Below are positions 43,973-56,483 of a DNA stretch of 64,000 nucleotides, piece by piece. Source of the DNA: Anisakis pegreffii (taxonomy: Eukaryota; Nematoda; Chromadorea; Rhabditida; Anisakidae); the NCBI GenBank assembly GCA_035041965.1, contig JAPYMA010000858.1, positions 62,001-126,000 of the forward strand. The letters run 5' to 3'. The position numbers and the translations under genes were made by a program. Positions within the stretch are counted from its first letter, which is position 1. Every line of letters begins with the position of its first letter. The notes beneath the pieces are model-generated. The model saw nothing but the letters and a program-made list of their open reading frames with translations. It ran no database searches and had not been told where the DNA came from.

Positions 43973-46727
43973 CAGATCTCTCGATTAGTATAATTTAATC
44001 TTTCTTTATTTCTTTCTTTTAATTGAATCAAATTGTAATTACTTCGACTTACATTCATTATGAAGTATCATTATGTTCCATTACCTTTTGTTTTATTTTT
44101 AGTGATATTTGCTTTTGTTTACAGATTTTTCATAATACTATCATGTTTTCATGCAATGCTCATTGGTATTTTTTATTGTTGTGGGTTTAAATCGTGTATA
44201 TTTAATTTGAAATAATTCGTGATGGTTATTATGCATTTGAAAAAATGTTACAATATATTATGAAAGTAATGTTGTAGACAGTAATGATGTAAATGAGTAT
44301 TATGAAAGATTTTTAATAAATAAAGATGAATAGTAATAACTTGTGTGGTGTTACATGGAAATAAAATATCAAAATTATCGAAAAAAGAGCAAAAAACTTC
44401 TCCGCTAAACATCTCACAAAAATCCTTACCTAATAACCCTTTACTATCTCAAAATCCGCATATTTCGACATATCATATCTCAGCTTAGGATAAACAATTT
44501 GAGACGCTCAGAACGGTTTTAAAATGGCTTTGGCTGTCTGAACAACAATATCACAAGGAGAACTCCGATCCACCAACAGAAACTTAAAAACCGCGAAAAT
44601 CGTCATTTCAGAATTTTCGGCCAATGGATATATTTTTTAGAGTATCACAAATTTGGCATCAATCGAGTTGGAATGAGGCACCGTACACAGTGAAATATGA
44701 ATAAACTCACTAGTTGTTGCCATTCTTGTGTTCTGATCGCAAAATGTGTCACTACCCGATTTCTAAGCACCATCATAGCGAATTCTTCCGTCCAATTTCT
44801 CAGAAAAAACCAAAAAAACGAAACGATTACAACATTGTGTTCCACTGTTCTTTTGGAGGGTTTTTCTGACCTCACTTATCTCACGCAGCCGTAATTCTAT
44901 ACTTTTCTTTGTACACTCGTCAAGCGGAACCGATTGGTACCTATCTTATCGCAAAAATCATCTCATTAAAAACTTCACAAAACCCTGACCATACATATCT
45001 ATTATGATTTCGAAATCCGCATTGTCGAGAAATTATGTGTTTCTACTGGCTGCTGGGTGGAGTGACCTGAGATTTCAAAAGCTTCTACTAGAGAAGTGAA
45101 TGAAATGACGTTCGGCTTGAGCATTACAGTTGGAAATAGGAGCATGCATGTACATTTACCATTACAGTTGCCACGGTCCTTGCGTGGTTATTCACGAATA
45201 TCCTCACTCAGATAGTAGGAAAGAAGAGCATGCACGAACATTCAGAAGCGCTGACTGAATACTATTGAAGATTTCGATACGAAGCATGACTCACGGCTGC
45301 CGGAGGGAAATGTAGAGGGTTTTTCCGAAGTTGTATGCTCTCCACAGAAGAAAAAAATTGAACATAAGTCACAGACAGCAACCTTTTCTGTGCATATTAC
45401 TAAATCTCAAACAGTGACGCTCATTATAACCTACTGACCTCATCGTAGGATTTACGCTAACATGCATTACACGCCATACCACGAATGCCCTACTTGCTTT
45501 GCAATTCCTATCCTATGCTAAATGATTAAATGTCTTTCATAAACTCCGTCTCCTTCCGAAAGGATCTATCACCTTATTCGAGAATTCTTGTTCTTTTGTC
45601 ATATCATCATGCTCTTCGAAAGAAGCTAATTCATTGCTCGACAACTGTCTCACTATGCTTATGTTATGTGTGCGATCTTCCCATGAGATGTTCCTCAATT
45701 CATGATTACTCATTTCAGTTACATTTTGCTGAATCACTAACACCGTTTTGCATTAGTAAACTTTCTGAATGCCTTCTCACCTCATTACTTCAAGAAGCCT
45801 TTGAATTTCAAGTTCTTAGTCTCCAACTGCGATGTAAACAATTCTAGAACCTACACTGTACTTGAATCCACTCAAACCTATCGTCACAAAACTGCAACAG
45901 TTGCTGCCATAACAATCCTAAACTCGACAGATCCTGACGACTCGTTGATCCTTTCAGGCGATTTCGGTGTAACGTGTGGTAACACGTGGAAAAACATTTA
46001 ATACAGCTGTCGCGCCACGCACCATTCACATTTTCAAATTTATCCAAATCTCAGCAAAGTTATGAGCTTACGTCCAGGCAAGAGCTTCAAACTTGAGCCT
46101 GTCCTTATCATGTGACGTCCAATTGCACCCGGATAATTTGTGCAGGGTGCTCTACGCATTTTGCGATTCTGTCTCAATCATGGATTGCCACTAAATCATG
46201 CCTAGCAATACTTCCCCTCATTGTGCCTGGTGCGACAGCATAAAGAACACGGTAATGAACAACGACAGGATGAACAAAGTGATGAATGCACGAAAACACG
46301 AAATAATCATCACAAGAAACAAGAAATAATCATGACAACGGGACAATCAAACAAGTTGTCATAAACAACAATTAACATCATCAAATTATTATTCCTCACC
46401 TTATCATCTGAGTGCTCAAATTATGAAATATGAGAAAATTTCACAATATAACCCCAAAAATGCTGTCTCAGAAACACCTTATTGAGGACACACATATCAA
46501 CTCATTCCAAGCCTGAGAATACCTTATGTTAGCGGTCAAGAGAAAGTTCTAACCTCTATGCGCAGCCCAAACCGCAGTCATCCAGTTCAACCCTGGCCCG
46601 GGATATAAGCTCTCAGAAGTGGTCCACTATTACGAACAGAGGCGATGACTTTAAAATTTCATGATATTCAAACATTTCCTCGTTAACAAACTGGAAAACC
46701 CACAATGCTTCACATCCCATTTAAATG
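43973..46727. other. Interior of the inverted-array complex; no gene recognised
   Basis: AT-rich sequence without a recognisable coding region. Two loosely similar stretches at about 44,385-44,480 and 44,945-45,040 share aaaaactt, ctcattaaa/ctcacaaa and tcaaaatccgcat/tcgaaatccgcat strings and may be an old duplication. No transposase fragment was seen. Confidence 0.4.
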
Positions 46728-46769
46728 GATTTCTCAAACTTATCAAGTGCCTTACTAGCGCTAATGATG

Positions 46770-47110
46770 GACAATAGCTGCACTGGCATGGGAGATAAGG
46801 ATGTCATCATAGAAGTGTATGAATGCCGTCATGACACTAGCTAATAGATAAGCTTCGGCGAGTAACCACAAACACCTGAGAGATTTCTCCTCATAACACG
46901 TTTGATAACATTGGAACTTTATTCCAGCTGTTATCAAACAGCACTACGAGGAAGACGAGTCACCATTCAGCAACTCGACTCTACAGGTGAGCGGTCCAGG
47001 CGAACTTTCCAGACCTACCGCTAACTTCATGAGGCGATTCATACCCTACGTTCGTGAAACTCAGTTTTATAGGGATATTTCTCTTCCTTTCATATGCCAG
47101 TGAAGCTATC
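46770..47110. mobile_element. Short-form TIR element, copy 1
   Basis: Left end gacaatagctgcactggcat; right end, read reversed, gatagatagcttcactggca. Both flanking halves match the long element at 9535-10283. The centre (46901-46938) is a hairpin of tttgataaca with tgttatcaaa around ttggaa/ttccag, in place of the GC-rich cargo. No coding capacity. Confidence 0.75.
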
Positions 47111-47186
47111 TATCTCTCATTATATCTCTCCTCTCATTTGAACTGATTTCTCAAACTTATCAAGTGCCTTACTAGCGCTAATAATG

Positions 47187-47529
47187 GACAATAGCTGCAC
47201 TGGCATGGGAGATAAGGATGTCATCATAGAAGTGTATGAATGCCGTCATGACACTAGCTAATAGATAAGCTTCGGCGAGTAACCACAAACACCTGAGAGA
47301 TTTCTCCTCATAACACGTTTGATAACATTGGAACTTTATTCCAGCTGTTATCAAACAGCACTACGAGGAAGACGAGTCACCATTCAGCAACTCGACTCTA
47401 CAGGTGAGCGGTCCAGGCGAACTTTCCAGACCTACCGCTAACTTCATGAGGCGATTCATACCCTACGTTCATGAAACTCAGTTTTATAGGGATAGTTTTC
47501 TTGTTTCATATGCCAGTGCAACTATTATC
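47187..47529. mobile_element. Short-form TIR element, copy 2
   Basis: Nearly identical to copy 1, with a better preserved right terminus (reversed: gataatagttgcactggcat), supporting a terminal repeat of about 20 bp. The same central hairpin lies at 47318-47355. Confidence 0.75.
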
Positions 47530-47968
47530 AACCCCAGTCACAACTCTTCTCGCAACAAACTACATATTCTCTGATGTGACACCTCTACATATAAGGAGAG
47601 ACCAATTTCGAGAGCTTTTTCTCAACCATGACATGACTAGGATACTGCGTCAGGTTGTCCATGGAGAGCTAAGTATTCCTGTTAATCGCATGCTAATATG
47701 ACTCACAGTAATGTTGAACTAACACTTGACTAAGCAAAGTCGAAGCCCAAATGAATTTCGAGTCAAGTCGCTACACCAACTCAAGTCAACACGTGATGAA
47801 TTTCAAGTCAAGTTATTTCAAAGTTTCATTCAGCTTATAATACAGTCTCAGTGAAGCTATGTCAAGTCAAAGTTGTGACTATGTTTAATCAAATTAAGTT
47901 AAGCTGGAACAGCTACCTCAATACACATCAGCAATTGTGCTAGCCTCATATCTATGCTGGAGTCCAAC

Positions 47969-48780
47969 ACTTCTGTGCTTGTAGAGAATTCAATTCTCTT
48001 TCCAATGGATTACTTGGCATTGACCGATCAAATTTCTGTTCCAGCACTTTTTCCATTTCAATTGCTTGCAAAGGCATTATTTCTCCTCATGAAGGTTCTT
48101 TTTAAGTTACAATTTCGAAAACTAAATGATGAATTTTCCTGAAACCTTCTGTGCTTGTAGAGAATTCAATTCTCTTTCCAATGGATTACTTGGCATTGAC
48201 CGATCAAATTTCTGTTCCAGCACTTTTTCCATTTCAATCGCTTGCAAAGGCATTATTTCTCCTCATGAAGGTTCTTTTTAAGTTACAATTTCGAAAACTA
48301 AATGATGAATTTTCCTGAAACCTTCTGTGCTTGTAGAGAATTCAATTCTCTTTCCAATGGATTACTTGGCATTGACCGATCAAATTTCTGTTCCAGCACT
48401 TTTTCCATTTCAATCGCTTGCAAAGGCATTATTTCTCCTCATGAAGGTTCTTTTTAAGTTACAATTTCGAAAACTAAATGATGAATTTTCCTGAAACCTT
48501 CTGTGCTTGTAGAGAATTCAATTCTCTTTCCAATGGATTACTTGGCATTGACCGATCAAATTTCTGTTCCAGCACTTTTTCCATTTCAATTGCTTGCAAA
48601 GGCATTATTTCTCCTCATGAAGGTTCTTTTTAAGTTACAATTTCGAAAACTAAATGATGAATTTTCCTGAAACCTTCTGTGCTTGTAGAGAATTCAATTC
48701 TCTTTTCAATGGACTACTTGGCATTGACCGATCAAATCTCTGTTCCGACACTTTTTCCACTTCAATTGATCACATCACGC
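47969..48780 (-). repeat. 176-bp tandem array, right arm (about 4.6 units)
   Basis: Unit starts ccttctgtgcttg at 48145, 48321, 48497 and 48673, plus a variant start at 47969. It is the reverse complement of the array at 43512-43972, including the diverged terminal unit. The 36-codon frame is open on the minus strand in each complete unit. The period is not a multiple of three, so units cannot be read as one long repeat protein without splicing. Confidence 0.9.
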
Positions 48781-48818
48781 GAAGGTTATGCTACGACGAT
48801 TTCTCGTTATTAGGTTTC

Positions 48819-48965
48819 ACGGCTACATTCATTCCGTTGGTTTTGTGCGCTTTTACGAAGCGTTTTCCTCTCCTTCTCTCAGCTTTGAACATTCGGGCCC
48901 GCGCGCGTACGAAAGTGCAATTTGGCTTCTTTTACCCCAACCCCTTGAAGAACTATTTCAGTCAG
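48819..48965 (+). repeat. Dispersed repeat, copy adjacent to right array
   Basis: Matches 13676-13810 (ttttgtgcgcttttacgaagc identical) and, reversed, about 43,235-43,285. It contains an unusual CpG-rich string (cgggcccgcgcgcgtacg). Confidence 0.65.
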
Positions 48966-50756
48966 TCACACAAAAACACAATGACGTACTCCCTCACCAA
49001 AAGGAACGGAGGATGTGCTTGACCTCGCTGTCGCTTATACATCGCGCATATTTGAACATGAATGATGCAATAACAATATTACAGTGACACATCAACACAA
49101 TTACAACATCAATACATCATATTATCACACACTCATCATGTCCCACTCTCCTTTTCACACTAATAAACCCACTCACACCCGTCCCTGAGTTTTGTGTGTG
49201 GGTTTGACTTGAGACTGTAAAGTACTGCTCTGAAATGAAACCTGTGTTCAAATGATGTGAACGCACACCAGAACAATTATATCGCATGGCTCATTTAAAA
49301 GGAATTTAATGGAACACATTAAACTGGAAAAATATGCACAGAAAAACATTTTCATTACATCATTCTTCGGTTGGACTAATATCTGGGTAGCTGTATAAAA
49401 TTTCCTCGGAATCCTGAAAAAATGAAGTTTTGAACAGCCAGTCACGATTTCTCTAAACAGGGCTATTGTTTTATGATGTTCCTAAAGACGATCTTGGGTT
49501 AATTTGGCTCTTAGATAAGCTGTGTGGTTGAATTGGTTCTAAAGTCTGGTTAATACCGCAAAATTTCATGCCTTACGATCCTCAGAGAAAACGTCCGTAC
49601 TGAACTTTTTTGTTCTGAAGAAAAAAGAAAAATATTTTGAAAATTCGAGAATCAGAAATAATAAGAGGAAAATCATTTAAAAAACATTTGATTAGAATCA
49701 TTTTCTGCTGAGCTTTGCAACCACCCAGCCATAACATCACCCGTCATACCTTCGAAGACATCATCATAAACGTGCACGATGAACTCACGTGTTGAAATTT
49801 AAGCAAAATAAAAATTCTGACACAAAATTTTGTTTGAGGTCAATGAAGTTGAAAAATAAGTATCAGTTACTTCCAAAACAAAAACATTTATTGCAGCAAA
49901 AAACATTTTTCAAGAAGTGGTGCCATTGAAATGAGTCACATCTTAAAATAATGGGAGTAATGAAGTGTTGCAGAAGATTACGTTAACGACCATTAGAAAT
50001 ACGACGTGAAGTGTTCCTACGATCTCACACAATAATTCGCTTGCCCCAGCACGCCGATAACTTCACATCTGTACTTCGGTGCTAATTTAGCTACTCAGGT
50101 TTCATGCAATTTGAGTTTTTACCAGTGTCAAATGAATGAAAACTTTACCCACAGCATTCGAAGCAATTAACAGATTGGTACATGTACTGAATGTGTGAAA
50201 AATGTTTGTAGAGAAGGAATTACTGTTATAAATCAGATCTGAAATGAACTGCATCTGCATGAACGTAGAAACAAATCAACAGTTCATTTAAGGACATTTT
50301 ATGATGACAGCATAAAGAAGAAATTGCAACGGATGAAAAATGCAACTAGGCGATCATTAGCGCAATAGCTTACGACAATACATGCATAAAATGATGGAGA
50401 CCTTGACACTTTCAAATGGACATCGAGCGGGATCGTTACTTTCCTTTTTCTTCTATTTAGACTATGCTTCCTGACATCGCCACCTCCATTCCCCGAGATG
50501 AAATTAATCTCCGACGTATGTGCAAACTACATCGCGATTGTGACAAGTTTTTTTCATTGTTAGAACAAGCTACTTCCCTGACCTCACGAAACATCCACAT
50601 GGTGCCTCTTGTTAATTAAAAACTATCCATATGTCAAACAAACGACAGAATCGGAATTTTATAGGCTGGCTTTTGTTGAATCCAAATCCTGTGACAACAC
50701 CACCAACAACAGCAGCAACAACAAAAAAAGCTAAGAAGAAATCGATGTTTCAAAAA
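48966..50756. other. No gene recognised
   Basis: AT-rich sequence. A short CAA/CAG-type triplet run lies at about 50,697-50,730. No family-level similarity noticed. Confidence 0.4.
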
Positions 50757-50822
50757 TAGGATTCAAACCCTGGTCTGTCATATGAAAACGTACTTACTAG
50801 ATTACCACTATGCGACGACACA
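50757..50822 (-). pseudogene. tRNA-derived sequence (degenerate tRNA or SINE head)
   Basis: On the minus strand, gcatagtggtaatctag resembles a pol III A box and gggtttgaatcc, about 35 bases on, matches a B box. The acceptor and T stems do not pair properly (caggg opposite cctat), so it should not make a functional tRNA. Confidence 0.4.
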
Positions 50823-53800
50823 ACGTCAGCAAGTGCAACGGGGTAGAGAGAAATAGATTCTGATGGAGAAAACTACCATCTTTTCCTCTTCTTTTTAACC
50901 CAGAATTCCCTCTGAAAGTTAAAGAAATTTTTTGAAAGTAATAACAAGTTTCACGTTTTATTTGTGAACAATTCGAATATGGAAATCATGAATGGATGGC
51001 AAAAAGACATAACATCACATGAAAAATTCGGTCATTTCAATGAATTTCTTGCGGAAAAACGAAAACGTGTTTCATTTCAGTTTCAAAACGTGTGAAAAAT
51101 CGCTTTCGCTATTGTGCAATGCGTTCATTGTTCGTGATACACGTTGAATGTATGTTTTTAGCAGTGCCTTCTTCTGACGTTGAATACCACCTGTTCACAC
51201 TTCGAGCGTTATAAATCATTATCGCTAGAGTTTCCAATGATCACCTAAGCCGCGTGTTTCAGAGCAATAAATATTCGATATCTCTATCCATTGCACCTTG
51301 TCACTTCATAAGAAGCGTGCAAAAATCGAAGCGAAAATAAAATTGAAGTCGTCGATAAAATTCCAATGAGAACTTTTTTATCACATGTACTTTACTAATT
51401 GGTACGGTTCATCGAGGTTCACAAAGCTTGCAGGAATAGCAAAGCGAAGAGCATTAAGGACGGCTTGACTCTGACTAAACGAAACCAAACGTGAACAGCG
51501 CTTGGAATGAGTATCATCTGGTTGAATGAAATGTATAACATTGTAAAGATACGGTTCAATGATTCCGATAAATGTGCATTAGATATATTGAATTGTCAAA
51601 ATCGTTTCTATAATGCGTTTTTAAATGGTTTTTCGTAATCGCTCTCAAATCATTTCAATGAATTTTAAAATGGCATTATCAATTTGATTCATTTCTCATC
51701 AGCACGATTCGTTGGTCCATCGCACGTTCGTTACTGTGATCTGCTGCTTGCATTTTATTTTTGTATTACTATTTTTGAGTTACCGTCGGATATTTACTAC
51801 CACACTTCATTGCTGATGTCAATTTGCATCACGCAAAGTGCAATTTCCTTGGAATGAATCACAGAATTTGACTGTCGTTGAACTTTTTCGTGCGGTTCGA
51901 ATTCCGGAGCTTTAGGATTTGTAAATCAACTCTGGTTCCTTATTTTGAAGTTAGGAAAAACTGCAAAAAACTTCGCTGTAAACGTTGGTGCTAGAACATC
52001 GTTGTTTTTTTGAAGAGAATTGCACGGTCTCTGGGAGATGCAGCAATGGTCATGGTTTGAATTTGCCGATCTGGACAATTCAAATCGCTACTGTGGTTGT
52101 TCCATTCTCAATTGAGTTGATTGTTTCACTTGCTTTTTATTGAGATTCTTATCCGATACTGATTTGTCCATTCTCAATTGTTTTGTTTTTGTTGATGTTT
52201 TTTTGTTGATTTTTGTTGATGTTAACAAATTCTTTTTCATTTAGAGTGTTTGCTCTTGATCATTACCAACGCAATTATTCTTAAGAGAGAGAATTGCTGA
52301 ATAATTATTAGTTGTGAAAACGTTGTTGAATGGGTGTTAGTTGGAATGATAAATGTGCATGCACCAAGCAGTACTTACAATGAACATGAATGATGTGCAT
52401 GAACGATCACTGCTGAGAGTGCATGAATTATTTACAATAAATAATACAGCGATAATATAACTTGTAAATGCATTGCGAGTAACGTGCTAGGCAAAAACGG
52501 TGATGCATAAAACTGGTTCGTTATTCTATTGAATAATTCTCTTGAAATACTTCACTCAAAAGCAGTCAATTATGTTTGTAATACAAGCAACATGCCTGAA
52601 TAACGTTTTATATTCGGACCACTCATCGAATTTACACTCTTCACTTTCCATGGATCACATAAGTAACATGATTATTCATTTATTAATTCGGACAATTTCC
52701 CTGTGCCAACGCTGTTGTCGGGTTTGCATACAGCTTAAGTGCGCCTCTGGCAGGATCGAGTGATTGCGAATAGGTATATTCTTCTATGCTCTCAGTGAGT
52801 CATCCGCAAGCTTGAAAGGAAGCCATTTTTGTCACAGTTAAAATTACTGTCCTAGTAGTTTGTCGCTGCCATGGACCGTGATCTCCACCATTGCTTGACA
52901 ACTTTCGCCGTTCACAGCTTGCAAGAGTGTATTTTATTGCCACTACGCAACAAGAATGACTATTTGGCCTTTCGAGTTGCACATGAGTTCGGTTAAGAGT
53001 GCGTTTTGAATTACTGTTGAAGAGGGAAAGTTCATGTTGGCAGCAATTATTTCGAAGATGCTATCGACAGGCGAAACGAGTTCCTCGTCACCATAAATAA
53101 TGTTCTTCGCTGTTCATTTGAGTGCATTTTACATTTCATTTTGATTATGAAACACGATGTATTATCAAATGCATATAATCGCTTGCTATTCTGATAAATT
53201 TTCAACATAGTCTAATTTTCTCATGACCACTCTACAAGCTTCGTTCTGAACTCCTACTCTTGTTTCGTGCCGATCCGTACTGCTCATCTTCTGACAAGTC
53301 CATCATCAGAAATTCAAATTCACATTACATGGAGAATGAGAAATTTTGCTTCCTTACACATGGAACAAGATATGGTTCAATCACATCAATCTTTTTCCAG
53401 ATACTTTCTCTTGATTGCTGCGTATTGATTGAACGGATCCTCGGTGATCTAAGAACCGTTACCTAGGGTATAGCAATAGATGTTTACTGTTATTAATAAA
53501 TAACCGAAATCGTGTTGAGCGCATTTGATAATTCACTATTCAACGACACCGTAAAACTTTCTCGGAGCTCTACTCATATTGCATTCATTTCGATGTGTAA
53601 CGAATTTTGTTTAACGCATTTGCTTGCATAGCATGAGCGCGATGCGATGTACACATTTTCAAATGAAATGCTGATTCGATGTGACTCTTTCGATCATTTC
53701 AGTCGAATCAACTTTTGTTCATTTCAAAATTCATCTTAATGCTGTCGTTTTGAACGGATCTACTGCCAGTTTGATACAAAACAAATGACATTTTGGTGTT

Positions 53801-54473
53801 TGCTACTGTTCAGCGTTCGATGGTTAATAGTAATGTGGCATCTGCATGGAAATAGGTCATTGATTATTATTGTGTATGCATGAGCAAATACTCTGATGGC
53901 ACAAACATTTTGTCCTTGACGAGTCTCCTCGTCTGCAAAACCAATACAGCACATTCATCTCACCACGACTCCAAAACGTTTCTTAATGGACGAAGCCGTA
54001 GTTACTTTACCCATTCTCTTACAGTAAAGCTGACGTTTCACACTTATTATTCACACATCACCTAACAATTTTACATTACAATTAATCACTTTTTATTAAT
54101 TCCAGCCGCATCGTTCCTATTCACTTCTTCATTACCTTCTTCTGAATGATTCTTGAAATGCGATCCTCAACGTCTTCCTCTGCATGAATTATTCCTATTT
54201 ATTATTTTTCATTCGCAATGGACATCACGTCATTGTTTGGGTTTAGGTGAATAATTGAACAATTCGAAAATAAATATTTATTGCTGTGGAGATTTGGAGA
54301 GAGCGATTTCTTTGGTAAATGACGTGAGTGTCTATTCATATATAATATTTGATGTAGATGAGCGTATATTTCCGAAGAAGAAATAAATGTACGAAATGAG
54401 TGGTTGATGAATGCGCGTATTTTAAAAGAACTGAATCGATCGTTTTAAAATGGTGCATTCAGACCAACTTTGA
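50823..54473. other. No gene recognised
   Basis: About 3.6 kb of AT-rich sequence. Open frames of 60-73 codons are present with no motif, splice support or repeat structure I can name. Confidence 0.4.
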
Positions 54474-54526
54474 TCGATTGATCAGTTGTGTTCGATTGAT
54501 CAGTTGCGTTCGATTGATCAGTTCGT
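54474..54526 (+). repeat. Three tandem copies of an 18-bp unit ttcgattgatcagttgcg
   Basis: The unit is repeated three times with one or two changes each. The core tgatca is palindromic. It lies about 690 bp upstream of the first innexin start codon. Confidence 0.85.
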
Positions 54527-55210
54527 GGTCATGCAACGATTAAATTCGTCAGCACATCTCTAGTAATTCTTTTGAATTATTTTTCACCTACTATCGCTTC
54601 CATAATCTTAAACGAATTTGAATTGAAAGGCTAAAACATTTCTTTATTTCGTTCATATAATATCACAAATGAACCTTAGAATCCATGAAGTATTTCGATT
54701 GAATCTCTCGTTTTGAACTGCGCTTAATCGAGCATAAAATTGTTGTAGAAACTTTGGTGGCATCAGTTGTTCCATTCAATGCTGTGAAACAAAGCGAGAT
54801 CATTTTGAAGGATTTCAATCAGCAGAAGTGATTCTCAAAAAGGATTATGACTGAAATCTCACTTGAGTTAAAAATTCATGTGATTGCTGCTGTAGCAAGC
54901 AATGCCTTTTCTGCCACTCCTAACATTTCGAACACAATTCTATAAGATAATTCGCTTCATTTTGTTGTCTCTGCTTCATGAATCGATCAAAACGTGCATA
55001 CATATTCGTAATTATGATTAGCTATTCATCTTGTCCACATTGTTTTTGATTTGTCTTCTTCGAACAGAGGTAGCAGCCTCTCGTGTTCGAATGTGCTAAT
55101 AGAATGTACATTCGAGGGAAACTGACGCGTTGTGTTTATTGTTTGTAATGTTAGCCGATCGGGTCGGAATCTCGTAGTAAAATCAACTTTGTTATTAGAT
55201 ACAACAAAGG

Positions 55211-56483
55211 ATGATTGGTGTAATCGTACCATATTTATCGAAGATTCGTAGAAGTTATCAGTCAAATGATCTTATCGATCGCCTCAGTTATGAGTACACT
55301 GCTATGATAATTACGCTCGCAGCATTCACTCTTGCAGCCACACAATACGTCGGAAATCCAATTCAGGTATTGCTTTCATTCATCAAAAAGAATTTTTTCT
55401 GTCTTTTTCAATCATTAAATTACGTAACATTCCCAGCAGGTGGTATCGGTCATGTTATTACGCTGTTTTTCAACACGCATTTGACATCATCATTTTTCAC
55501 CCACATTTGAGATTTATGATCACTGCATGGGGGTTGAAAACAGGAAATATTTTCGTCTCATTAACTGAAATACAAGCAGTGCTCGAAGCTCGTATTGTAA
55601 CGACTATACAAAGTGTCACTAACTCGAGCTACACTAATGGCTCACGATTCTAATACGCAGTCATTTGCAGTGCTGGGTTCCGGCTCAATTCACTGGCGCA
55701 TGGGAGAAGTGAGCGAATTTATGAATTTTGTTTCGCTTGAATGAATCAATTTACGCATCATTTGTGATACTTCGATCTATTTACTCCTTCTCCAAATCAC
55801 CAGTCAATTTTTCTTGTACATGAGGAATGGGGTGTAGCAGAAGAGGAGAACAGTAAACAGCAGCAAACAAACTTTGAATTGTTTGGAAATTGAAATTAGG
55901 AGACAGTGAATGATTTGAATTAGTTCTCAGAATGTGCTTAAATTTTGAAAATGGTTTCACAATTGAATTTGATTCGCATTATTCAGGTACACAGAAACGT
56001 ACTGCTTCATCAAGGGCAGCTATTTTTTACCACTAGATGATGACATTCCGTACGAGTTTAATCAGCGAGAGGATGCGGTTAGTTATCAATCACTGATCTG
56101 TCATTTCATCTCAACTGATCACGTTTTGTTTCCGTCACGATTCAATTCAAAGAAAGTTATCGTCAGTTGAAAATCGCGAATAGACTATTAGAACCATGAT
56201 GGGGCTCCAGCAAGTTGCATGTTGAATTGTTTAAATGATGTGATCCACTCGCAAATGCTCCTACCTCACTCAATGTGATCGGAATGTACTCATATGAACA
56301 ACAATGAAAACATTAATTCGTGAATCGGATACACGGAATAGCACTGGATTTTGGTTACTGCTTATTCGACGGGAATTTTGTAGGTTATTGGTTACTATCA
56401 GTGGGTCCCGATCGTGCTCGCCTTGCAAGCGTTCCTCTTCTACTTTCCGTCGCTCGTTTGGAAATCGCTCAATTTCAAAACTG
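55211..56483 (+). CDS. Innexin N-terminal exon set A (partial gene or alternative 5' exons)
   Basis: Four exons: 55211-55366, 55671-55708, 55987-56077, 56384-56483. They are in phase and encode 128 residues: cytoplasmic N-terminus, TM1, the first extracellular loop with [14 protein letters not shown] and the paired loop cysteines (QCW and TYCF), the innexin signature YYQWVP, and TM2 ([15 protein letters not shown]). It ends in phase 1 at AAAACTG|GT. No C-terminal innexin exons occur before set B starts at 58106. The phase and peptide (KTG) at the end of set A equal those of set B, so set A could splice to the shared exons from 59354, giving about 399 aa. Alternatively it is a truncated tandem duplicate. 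Innexins form gap junctions or hemichannels in invertebrates. Confidence 0.8.

Larger units (their letters stand above)
46728..47529. repeat. 417-bp tandem duplication containing the TIR element and its flank
   Basis: gatttctcaaacttatcaag occurs at 46728 and 47145, and sequence identity continues through each element with only a few changes. The duplicated unit includes about 42 bp outside the TIR, so the pair arose by tandem duplication rather than two insertions. Confidence 0.85.

Noticed and set aside
47954..48142. Frames crossing the 176-bp array on the plus strand
   Set aside because: They are antisense to the cleaner 36-codon frame, and the period is not a multiple of three.
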